8,994 nucleotides of DNA from Brachyspira catarrhinii. GTDB taxonomy: Bacteria; Spirochaetota; Brachyspiria; Brachyspirales; Brachyspiraceae. This document shows positions 1-5,902 of the stretch, piece by piece; within the stretch, counting starts at the first letter, position 1; every line of letters begins with the position of its first letter. The stretch is from contig NZ_SJDU01000062.1 of NCBI RefSeq assembly GCF_005518285.1, positions 1 to 8,994 on the forward strand. Reading direction: 5' to 3'. Both the position numbers and the translations under genes were made by a program. Under the pieces are notes generated by a model. It did not search any database. It was not told where the DNA came from and saw only the letters and a list, made by a program, of their open reading frames with translations.

Positions 1-1
1 A

Positions 2-55
2 ATTCTTTATTGGTAGTAATCAAATTTTATTCTTTATTGGTAATAATCAAATTTT
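2..55. repeat. 27-bp tandem direct repeat, two copies
   Basis: Two adjacent 27-base units, 2-28 and 29-55, are identical except for one base (G at 16, A at 43). Each contains the core ATTCTTTATTGG followed by an AATCAAATTTT end. The array may extend past the left edge of the window. Two copies are too few and have no spacer, so this is not CRISPR. It looks like a local slippage duplication in non-coding DNA; a binding-site role is possible but nothing shows it. Confidence 0.85.
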
Positions 56-76
56 TAAAACAAGTAGAAATAATTT

Positions 77-113
77 TATAACATAGTTATATCTTTATAA
101 CCGTTTGTTATAA
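77..113. promoter_or_regulatory. Paired palindromes, possible operator of the HxlR remnant
   Basis: Two perfect inverted repeats lie side by side: TATAAC/GTTATA at 77-82 and 86-91 (3-nt centre), and TTATAAC/GTTATAA at 95-101 and 107-113 (5-nt centre). The same half-site therefore occurs four times in 37 bases. The second palindrome overlaps the -35 region of the promoter in front of the HxlR pseudogene. HxlR-family dimers are known to bind inverted repeats near their own promoters, so an autoregulatory operator is a reasonable inference. AT-rich DNA produces short palindromes by chance, which lowers confidence. Confidence 0.4.
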
Positions 114-133
114 TACGAATACTATATTATAAT
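105..133 (+). promoter_or_regulatory. Candidate sigma-70 promoter for the HxlR remnant
   Basis: TTGTTA at 105-110 (4 of 6 to consensus), a 17-nt spacer, then a perfect TATAAT at 128-133. The predicted start near 140 would leave a 5' leader of about 16 nt before the ATG at 156. The -35 box lies inside the 95-113 palindrome. It is the only well-spaced promoter I see in front of the pseudogene. Confidence 0.45.
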
Positions 134-155
134 ATTTAAAAATGGAATAAAATTT

Positions 156-395
156 ATGATAAGAAAAGAAGAAATGCCAGAATGTCCCGTAGAAACCACA
201 ATTTCTTTGATAGGCGGCAAATGGAAATTATTGATTATGAGAAATTTGCTTTCACGAGCTTGACGTTTTAACGAACTTAAAAAAGATTTAAAAGGCATAA
301 GCCAAAATGTTTTAACATATAATTTGCGTTCTATGGAAGAAGACGGAATAATTATTTATAAATTAGCGACAGCAAATTTTAGAATATTTATTTAA
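156..395 (+). pseudogene. HxlR-family winged-helix regulator, broken and truncated
   Basis: Reading from ATG 156 gives a clear HxlR N-terminus: a CPVE motif with the family's conserved cysteine at residue 10, then LIGGKWKLLIM at 18-28. An in-frame TGA at 261-263 (codon 36) interrupts it. The same frame then continues with RFNELKKDL, GISQNVLTYNLRSMEEDG and II, the DNA-recognition helix and start of the wing. Similarity stops near codon 68, and the frame ends at TAA 393-395. HxlR proteins usually run about 100-120 residues, so roughly the last third is gone. Because the frame is unchanged across the TGA, a base substitution fits better than an indel; the family usually has a Lys, Arg or similar residue there. 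TGA is a true stop in this genome, since it ends the propeller gene at 1255-1257. An unlikely alternative is a sequencing error at 261. The remnant converges on the peptidase gene and overlaps its end by 3 bases. Confidence 0.85.
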
Positions 396-1258
396 TAAAA
401 ATTCACCGTCCTTGTAAGGCTCACGGTTTTATTGTCAAAATCCGTCACTTCGGTTTTGAAAACATATCTTCCTCTTCTTGGAGTAAAATTTCCTCCTCTG
501 TAAAAATGCGAATCGACTCCGTAAACTTCCTCGAAAGTATAATTCGGCGCTATATAATAAATATTGTCTCTTTTTATGAAATAAGTAAAATCATAATCTC
601 TTACAAGCTCATCGTTCATGTATATTTTTACCCTTTTAAGTCCCATTGGAATAGTTCCGAGCAAATCGTATGCTCTGACGAATAGCCTCAACTCTCCGTT
701 ATATCGCATTGGCATTTTATCTTTTATTTGAATAAGTCTATTTTCCGTTCTCAAATATATTCCATGTATTAAAGGATTCTGTTCCGAGCCTTTTGAAATT
801 TTTAAATATTCCAATGGGTCGACTACCAAACCTTCTTTTATATTTTCAACGGTTAAATGCAAATGAGCGCCTCCCGACCTTCCGCTATTTCCCGTCAAAG
901 CGATTGTGTCTCTTTCCGTCACTTTTGCGAAAGATTTTTCTATAGTTCCGTCTTCTATATGATAATAATAACTTCTAACGCTATTTGGATGTTCTATTAT
1001 AATCGTATTTCCCACTCCATATAATTGTCTTGTCGGGTCTTCGGCAATATCGGAATAATATACAATCTCTCCGTCCGCAATCGGATATATTTCCATTTTG
1101 CTTCCGCCGAAATCCACGCCGTTATGAAAATGGTCTGTTCTGAATTCCCCAAAGGTGCTTGTGATTCTTATTTTATTTTCGTCAATAGGAACTCTACCGA
1201 ATAATATTGAAGATAAATTGAAGATTAAAATAAATATAATTAAAATATTTTTATTCAT
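392..1258 (-). CDS. Secreted M23 metallopeptidase with C-terminal beta-rich domain
   Basis: Predicted zinc peptidoglycan endopeptidase of 288 residues (LytM/lysostaphin type). Residues 1-21 form a signal peptide: MNKN, a hydrophobic run, then a small-residue end. The M23 core (about 30-150) has HNGVD (His45, Asp49), YYYH (His100) and HLH (His132, His134), matching the zinc ligands and catalytic histidine of active members. The remaining residues, about 185-288, look beta-rich and Ig-like and probably bind wall or partner. The frame is open upstream to 1348, but ATG 1256-1258 is chosen: it is followed directly by the signal peptide, has GAGAG at 1266-1270 (7-nt spacing), and overlaps the stop of the preceding gene in an ATGA, implying translational coupling. 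It is the last gene of the operon. Substrate specificity cannot be read from the sequence. Confidence 0.9.
   Translation of the reverse strand: MNKNILIIFILIFNLSSILFGRVPIDENKIRITSTFGEFRTDHFHNGVDFGGSKMEIYPIADGEIVYYSDIAEDPTRQLYGVGNTIIIEHPNSVRSYYYHIEDGTIEKSFAKVTERDTIALTGNSGRSGGAHLHLTVENIKEGLVVDPLEYLKISKGSEQNPLIHGIYLRTENRLIQIKDKMPMRYNGELRLFVRAYDLLGTIPMGLKRVKIYMNDELVRDYDFTYFIKRDNIYYIAPNYTFEEVYGVDSHFYRGGNFTPRRGRYVFKTEVTDFDNKTVSLTRTVNFY
394..433 (-). terminator. Intrinsic terminator embedded in the 3' end of the M23 gene, possibly bidirectional
   Basis: On the minus strand, ACCGT, a GAG bulge, CCT, loop TACA, AGG and ACGGT form a hairpin (405-427) followed by GAATTTTTATT, a U-rich tail. The stop codon TAA (392-394) and the last codons (Asn-Phe-Tyr) lie in that tail, so the terminator is written into coding sequence. 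On the plus strand the same stem is followed by TTTTATT (427-433), so it could also stop transcripts from the HxlR remnant. The stem is short and bulged, so efficiency is uncertain. Confidence 0.5.
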
Positions 1259-2430
1259 AATTTTACTCTCTTGTATGTATAAATATTTTTGTCGCTTAAT
1301 ATCATATATTCGTTTTTCTCGCTCGATATATCCAAATAATAAATCCATCCGTCTATAAAATTTTCGTAAATAATTTCTTTCAATTTATTATCGTAAATTA
1401 AAACCGCGCTTTTTCCTTCTTTCGATACGCTCATTATCGTAGTATTCGTTTCGCTGTTTAACTTCATGTTAATCGCGTTTTGCATATCGTATTTTTCTAT
1501 ATTTATTCTGTCTTTTTCTTTTCCGTTATTCAAATTATATAAAATAATATTTCTGTCCGAAAGCATGAAAGCAGTCATAGATTTTTCGCTGACATAAGAA
1601 GAGACATGCCTTCGTGTATTTAATCTCGTTTCCAAATACCATAAAGTTCCGCCTTTTGAGTCGTATAAACTTATATATTCTGGTCTTATTCCGCTTATAG
1701 ATAACGCAAAACTTCCGTATTCGCTTATCGCAACCGATTTTATTATATTTATTTCGCTTAATATCGAAGAGATGGCAAATTCCAAACTTCCGTTTCTGTT
1801 TATATATGCGATGTCTCCACTCGAAAATCCCGCTATATAATCTCCCGTGTTTAAGGCAAAAGCTCCGTCTGTAACAATTTCTCCGTATTGAATATGCGAA
1901 CTTAACGAATTATTGTCAAAATCGAACATTTGTATTTTTGAATTGTCGCTCGAATGGTAAATACTTCTGTTTGCATAAGGCGATATTTCTGGGTAAATCG
2001 ATGTGTTCGTTCTCCATAAAATTAGCCCGTTATTATTGTAAGCATCAATATAATTTCCGTATCTTTTATAAATAATAAAATTCTCGTTATTTGCGGATGC
2101 AAGCTCTCCTCTCGACAAATTTGTATAAAATATAGTCGTTCCGTTTTTATTAAAATAATGAACCATGCTTTCTGGTTTGGTAAAAAAATTATGTTTGAAA
2201 TCTCCTTCAATATTAAAATTATTGTCAAGCAAAGGGGTTTCGGTGGAAGTTGCGGGTTTGCTCCAAATATTTATAATATTATATTCTTCGTTTAATCTAT
2301 TCTTTCCAAAAACAAATATAAATAAAAGCAAAAATAAAACTGCGCTTATTATCGTCAAATATCTTATGAATAAAGGTTCTATTTTATGTATATTTTCAGG
2401 TTCTATAATTAATTTTTCTTTTTTTTGCAT
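1255..2430 (-). CDS. Membrane-anchored beta-propeller-like (PQQ/WD40-like) protein
   Basis: 391 residues with a short charged cytoplasmic N-terminus (1-22), one membrane segment (about 24-42) and a large C-terminal part expected in the periplasm. There is no cleavage-type signal sequence. The outer part carries spaced propeller-like strands with turns resembling PQQ-type repeats: NGLILWR (134-140), NGSLEF (213-218) and GGTLWYL (260-266), plus several YD/YN turn elements. I see no catalytic residues, so a scaffold or binding role is inferred, as for other single-pass propeller proteins. No strong ribosome-binding site precedes ATG 2428-2430; the 21-nt gap after the methyltransferase is almost all A/T, so initiation may depend on coupling. 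Its TGA stop overlaps the ATG of the downstream M23 gene, suggesting the two products are made together and may interact. Exact family not recognised. Confidence 0.75.
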   Translation of the reverse strand: MQKKEKLIIEPENIHKIEPLFIRYLTIISAVLFLLLFIFVFGKNRLNEEYNIINIWSKPATSTETPLLDNNFNIEGDFKHNFFTKPESMVHYFNKNGTTIFYTNLSRGELASANNENFIIYKRYGNYIDAYNNNGLILWRTNTSIYPEISPYANRSIYHSSDNSKIQMFDFDNNSLSSHIQYGEIVTDGAFALNTGDYIAGFSSGDIAYINRNGSLEFAISSILSEINIIKSVAISEYGSFALSISGIRPEYISLYDSKGGTLWYLETRLNTRRHVSSYVSEKSMTAFMLSDRNIILYNLNNGKEKDRINIEKYDMQNAINMKLNSETNTTIMSVSKEGKSAVLIYDNKLKEIIYENFIDGWIYYLDISSEKNEYMILSDKNIYTYKRVKL

Positions 2431-2451
2431 AATTATTATTCAATTAACATT

Positions 2452-3738
2452 TTATAATATCTTCTGTAATAAAATTCTTCCAAAACATCGTTTTTTGTTT
2501 ATATATGGAAAATATTCTTTATCACTAAAAATTTTATAACCTTTTTCAAGGACGCCGCTTAACATAGGATAAGCCGACACGGCAAAAGGTTTTTTATAAT
2601 CGTTTGGAATATAATTATTATTAACCAACAATATTTTAGAATCGTCATATCTTTTATATTTTTCGGGTATATCCTTTAATGGCATTATTTTTAAATTTTT
2701 ATATTTTGGACGATTTTTTATTTTGAAATTCGTATACCAATGTCCAGAAGCCATCGTTAGTTGCTTTTTAGGAGTTAGAAAATAATCAACTCTATTATAT
2801 CCCGCCCACACCTGATTATTTTGAAAATATGGGATATAAGCTGGAGTTAAAACATTTGTAAAATTAGATATTATAATAAATTTTTTTCCGCTACTTATTA
2901 ATATTTTCCAATAATCTATAGCTCTTGAAAACGGAGGATTTGTGCATACGATGTCCGCTTCTTCTTTAAGAATTTTAAGAGATAAAGGGTCGTCAAAACT
3001 TCCGCTATAATTTTTAGGGAAATCTTTTTTTTCGCTGAAACCGTCTTTTGTAAACACATAAGCTTTCGAGCCTTGATTAAATAAATCAACGGGACCGTCA
3101 TAATGAGTGCATATTAATTTTTTTAATTTAAGTTCGATAAAATTTCTCAAAAAATATAAAGCGAACGCCGAAGTATTTCTTTCATCGTTGTCTACCGCGT
3201 CATCGCAATTGCAGAAAACGGTTTTATTTTTCCAAATTCTTTTATCATACATTGACAATTCTTTTTCAATATCTTCTATGCGAGTATAAAATTCATCGTT
3301 ATTAACTTTTTGCGCTTTTTGAAGTATATCTTTTCTCGATAAACCTCTCTCTTTAAGAGTGGGCGTAGTTTTTTTTACTATTTTAACTTTTTGGATTTTA
3401 TCTTCCGTTTTTAAATAAATTTCTTTTATAAATAATTTGTTGGATTTGATAAATTTTATATAATCTTCAAATAAAGGCGAATTATAAAAATATATTTCCT
3501 TGCTTTTTTCTTCTCGAAGCGCGGAGAATTTTTTCTTTATTTCGTTTTCAAGCGCCGACATATCTTTTACTTCGCAGCAAAATAAATAGTTGTAAATATT
3601 TTCTTTAGATTTTCCAGTCATATTGTTATATTCTTTCAATCTTCTTTCCAAATCGTTTGTCTTGCCTATTTTGCATTTTGAAGGCTCTAAACTCGCTTGA
3701 ACTATATAAATATATTGCTTATTCATAATTTTTATCAA
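2452..3738 (-). CDS. GIY-YIG-like (T5orf172/MUG113-type) domain fused to EcoRI-family adenine-N6 DNA methyltransferase
   Basis: 428 residues in two parts. Residues about 8-97 resemble the T5orf172/MUG113 branch of the GIY-YIG nuclease superfamily: YIYIV (9-13), CKIGKT (22-27), RR at 32-33, ALENEI (62-67) and KEIYF (80-84). A basic linker (about 100-140) leads to a methyltransferase like M.EcoRI: NDEFYT (147-152), IEKEL (157-161), CNCDD (176-180), LKKLI (205-209), ADIVCTNPPF (261-270, catalytic motif IV, typical of adenine-N6 enzymes) and a closing FGRILLQ (419-425). The methyltransferase part is about 290 residues against about 325 for M.EcoRI, and the region 370-410 diverges, so GAATTC specificity should not be assumed. 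No separate restriction endonuclease is in the window. The start is TTG 3736-3738, because AGGA lies 7 nt upstream; the in-frame ATG at 3726 would be 19 nt away. It sits inside an envelope operon, 9 nt after an M23 gene. Confidence 0.85.
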   Translation of the reverse strand: MIKIMNKQYIYIVQASLEPSKCKIGKTNDLERRLKEYNNMTGKSKENIYNYLFCCEVKDMSALENEIKKKFSALREEKSKEIYFYNSPLFEDYIKFIKSNKLFIKEIYLKTEDKIQKVKIVKKTTPTLKERGLSRKDILQKAQKVNNDEFYTRIEDIEKELSMYDKRIWKNKTVFCNCDDAVDNDERNTSAFALYFLRNFIELKLKKLICTHYDGPVDLFNQGSKAYVFTKDGFSEKKDFPKNYSGSFDDPLSLKILKEEADIVCTNPPFSRAIDYWKILISSGKKFIIISNFTNVLTPAYIPYFQNNQVWAGYNRVDYFLTPKKQLTMASGHWYTNFKIKNRPKYKNLKIMPLKDIPEKYKRYDDSKILLVNNNYIPNDYKKPFAVSAYPMLSGVLEKGYKIFSDKEYFPYINKKRCFGRILLQKIL

Positions 3739-3742
3739 TATA

Positions 3743-3749
3743 CTTTCCT
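3743..3749 (-). promoter_or_regulatory. Ribosome-binding site that selects a TTG start
   Basis: Minus strand AGGAAAG, whose AGGA core (3746-3749) is 7 nt from TTG 3736-3738. It overlaps the TAG stop of the upstream M23 gene (3748-3750) by two bases. The only nearby ATG, at 3724-3726, is 19 nt from the core, too far for normal initiation. A TTG start usually lowers translation, which fits a methyltransferase kept at low level. Confidence 0.65.
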
Positions 3750-4935
3750 ATTTTATTCTTGTTAAATTTTTTATATCTTTCATATCGTAGTAATTTTTTT
3801 CCAATACGCTTAAAGGGTCGAAAGTCATATTTCCAGCGCGCATTTCCCAATGACAGTGAGGTCCCGTAGCCATTCCCGTAGAACCGATTAAACCTATTAT
3901 TTCTCCCTTTTTTACATATTGTCCTTCTTCGGCGATTAATTTCGACATATGAAAATAACTGCTATAAACTCCTTCGCCATGGTCTATTACCACGCAATTT
4001 CCTCGAACGAATAATTCTCTCGATATTTTCACCACTCCGTTATTTGCCGCATAAATCGGCGAACCGTTCGTATTAGCTATATCGAATCCCTGATGATATC
4101 TCGCGTAATCTTTAGTATATCCTCTGAAAGCTCCAAACTGCGAAGAATATCTTCCTTGAGCGGGCATCATATAAACTTTATCGGCGTAATTTGTCGGAGT
4201 ATAGGAAATATATATTTTTCCGTTTAAAAGCTCTCTCTCTTCTTTAGACTTTTGAGGATTGCTTATTATATTTGTCATTGTTGAAGTCACGCCCTGAATT
4301 TGCCTTGGTTTTGGAGGCGGAGGCGTGAAATCCAATTTTATATCTATTGCCAAATTCAATAAAGTTTTATCTTTTAATTCCATATTGCAAACGAATTGAT
4401 ATTTTTCATCTTGCGCGCCTACATATATTCCGAATACGCTTTTATATATTTTAATTTTTTTGTCCGAATTTTTTACTTCAAAAAATTTTACAATCGGTCT
4501 TGAGCTTCCGAGCAATTTTGAATCTTTTATTTTTATTTCGTCTTTGCTCGTTATAAAAATATTTCCCATTTTACCCGCATAGAGAGGAATGGGGTCGGCG
4601 TATATTTGTAAATCGTCATCGTATTTTTTAAATTCTTCCAAAGATTTGAAAGCGTTATTTCTGATATAAATAGCTCCGTTTTTTAATATCGCATTTTTTG
4701 AATCCAAATTAATTTTTCCGTTATTTGCAATATAATAATATTTGCCATTTATTTTGATTTCGGCAAATCCGTCATTTTCCGTTTCTATTATATCTTTATC
4801 ATACAATTTTGTAGCGTTATCTAAATTGATTTTTTTATTATTTCTTATTACGCTAATGTTTCCGATATATTTTAAGTCGTATTGAGAATATAAATTTATC
4901 GACACAAAAAATATAAATATAAAAACAAATTTCAT
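3748..4935 (-). CDS. Secreted M23 metallopeptidase with N-terminal FecR-like domain
   Basis: 395 residues. A signal peptide spans about 1-17. Residues 24-92 look like a FecR-type domain (GNISVIRNNKKI, DKDIIETENDGFAEI, then NGAIYIR), a fold often found at the start of envelope proteins. A middle domain of unknown type (about 110-200) ends in a proline linker, TPPPPKP (204-210). The M23 catalytic domain (about 255-380) has HQGFD (His281, Asp285), FH (His329) and GPHCHWEM (His360, His362), a complete ligand and catalytic set, so it should be active on peptidoglycan cross-bridges in the periplasm. Start ATG 4933-4935 has GAGG at 4943-4946 with 7-nt spacing. It follows the TPR gene by 13 nt. It differs clearly in architecture from the second M23 protein of the operon, so the pair is not a simple tandem duplication. 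Confidence 0.92.
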   Translation of the reverse strand: MKFVFIFIFFVSINLYSQYDLKYIGNISVIRNNKKINLDNATKLYDKDIIETENDGFAEIKINGKYYYIANNGKINLDSKNAILKNGAIYIRNNAFKSLEEFKKYDDDLQIYADPIPLYAGKMGNIFITSKDEIKIKDSKLLGSSRPIVKFFEVKNSDKKIKIYKSVFGIYVGAQDEKYQFVCNMELKDKTLLNLAIDIKLDFTPPPPKPRQIQGVTSTMTNIISNPQKSKEERELLNGKIYISYTPTNYADKVYMMPAQGRYSSQFGAFRGYTKDYARYHQGFDIANTNGSPIYAANNGVVKISRELFVRGNCVVIDHGEGVYSSYFHMSKLIAEEGQYVKKGEIIGLIGSTGMATGPHCHWEMRAGNMTFDPLSVLEKNYYDMKDIKNLTRIK

Positions 4936-4948
4936 GATTCAACCTCGA

Positions 4949-5638
4949 TTATTTTTTATAACCCAATTGGTCTAATTTTATAAGATGCTCCTTTATATCT
5001 TTATTATTTGGAGCGATTTCGAAAGCTTTAGTCAAAAATTCTTTAGCGTTTGCAATATCGTTTTTTTTGAAAAAAGCCCAGCCCAAAGAATCCAAATAAG
5101 CGGGATTTTTCGGGTCCATACTCAAAGCCTTTTTTATTTCCGAAATTCCTTCCTCGATATTGATTCCGCTGTCCGCCAAAATGAATCCGAGCGAATTTCT
5201 CGCGTTTGCGCTTTGAGAATCCATCGCCACAGCTTTTCTTAAAGAATCGATTGCCTTTCGAGTATTATTTTTTTTATAATATATATAACCCAATACGGAA
5301 TATATTTGAGTGTTTTCTATTCCAGAAGCGAGAGCGTCAAGAAGTTCGAATTCCGCCAAATCATACATTTCTTTTATGGCGTAAATATAGCCGACTATAA
5401 TATGAGCTTGCATTATTCTTAAAGGATTATCCAATCTTCGCATTATTTTATCGAATGTTTCGAGAGTTTTATCATAATTTTGAATTTGAGCGTAGGATAA
5501 AGCCAAATGATAGCCCGATTCTATATCGTTTTTATTTTCAAAAGTTTTTTCAAGCGAATCAATAGCCTCTTGATAATTTTCGTTTCTGAATAATTTTATT
5601 CCGTTTTCGAGTTCGGTTTTGCCCGTCCCTATACTCAT
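4949..5638 (-). CDS. Tetratricopeptide-repeat protein
   Basis: 229 residues made almost wholly of TPR helices. About six repeats can be drawn, near 8-40, 41-73, 76-109, 110-143, 144-177 and 179-212. The most regular is the last pair, with YLDSLGWAFFKK and AFEIAPNN showing the canonical W/L-G-Y/F-A-P pattern. No signal peptide or membrane segment is visible, so it is probably cytosolic. TPR proteins serve as protein-interaction scaffolds; partner and pathway cannot be read here. Start ATG 5636-5638 is supported by AGGAG at 5644-5648, 5 nt upstream. It is the first gene of the five-gene minus-strand unit, with a candidate promoter just ahead. In an envelope operon it may help organise the membrane-bound partners encoded downstream, but this is inference. 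Confidence 0.9.
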   Translation of the reverse strand: MSIGTGKTELENGIKLFRNENYQEAIDSLEKTFENKNDIESGYHLALSYAQIQNYDKTLETFDKIMRRLDNPLRIMQAHIIVGYIYAIKEMYDLAEFELLDALASGIENTQIYSVLGYIYYKKNNTRKAIDSLRKAVAMDSQSANARNSLGFILADSGINIEEGISEIKKALSMDPKNPAYLDSLGWAFFKKNDIANAKEFLTKAFEIAPNNKDIKEHLIKLDQLGYKK

Positions 5639-5665
5639 ATATTCTCCTATATTTACGATATTAAC

Positions 5666-5693
5666 ATTTTATATTTAAATCAAAAAATCTCAA
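5666..5693 (-). promoter_or_regulatory. Candidate sigma-70 promoter of the five-gene operon
   Basis: On the minus strand, TTGAGA (5688-5693, 5 of 6) and TAAAAT (5666-5671, 5 of 6) are separated by 16 nt. Transcription would begin near 5659, giving a leader of about 20 nt that contains the AGGAG site at 5644-5648. The position is right for the operon, but in DNA this AT-rich the match is only suggestive. Confidence 0.5.
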
Positions 5694-5704
5694 TATATTT
5701 ATAT

Positions 5705-5734
5705 TTGCCGTAATAGTATTAGGTATATTATAAT
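5705..5734 (+). promoter_or_regulatory. Candidate distal promoter for the chemoreceptor gene
   Basis: TTGCCG at 5705-5710 (4 of 6), an 18-nt spacer, and a perfect TATAAT at 5729-5734. It would give a leader of about 160 nt. It is an alternative to the closer site at 5792-5820. Confidence 0.3.
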
Positions 5735-5791
5735 AGATGTGAATTTATACAATATTTGTAATATATTTAAAGAATATACTAATTTTATATA

Positions 5792-5820
5792 TTTTCAATT
5801 TTTTGTAAATAATGTATAAT
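5792..5820 (+). promoter_or_regulatory. Candidate proximal promoter for the chemoreceptor gene
   Basis: TTTTCA at 5792-5797 (4 of 6), a 17-nt spacer, and a perfect TATAAT at 5815-5820. The predicted start near 5827 leaves a leader of about 76 nt. A 6-bp AT-only inverted repeat (TAATTT 5871-5876, AAATTA 5881-5886) lies in that leader just before the TAAGG at 5891-5895; it is too weak to call a regulatory hairpin. Confidence 0.4.
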
Positions 5821-5902
5821 ATAACTTAAATATCCGAAAATTATATAATAAATCATAACGAATAAATTAATAATTTTTGGAAATTATAAATAAGGTTTTT
5901 AT

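Noticed and set aside
2..55. Possible CRISPR array
   Set aside because: The two copies abut with no spacer, and no cas gene is nearby.
261..263. TGA read as tryptophan or selenocysteine in the HxlR frame
   Set aside because: TGA ends the propeller gene in an ATGA overlap, no other gene here has an internal TGA, no selenocysteine-type stem-loop is evident, and the frame lacks its C-terminal third anyway.
1259..1348. Longer N-terminus for the last M23 peptidase (open frame to 1348)
   Set aside because: It would put 30 charged residues before a clear signal peptide and overlap the propeller gene by about 90 bases; ATG 1258 has its own ribosome-binding site.
2452..3738. Complete EcoRI-type restriction-modification system
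   Set aside because: No separate endonuclease gene flanks the methyltransferase; both neighbours are envelope genes.
5806..5840. Sigma-28 (flagellar) promoter before the chemoreceptor
   Set aside because: TAAA at 5806 and CCGAAAA at 5834 resemble the two boxes, but the spacing is far longer than the usual 15 nt and the second box is incomplete.
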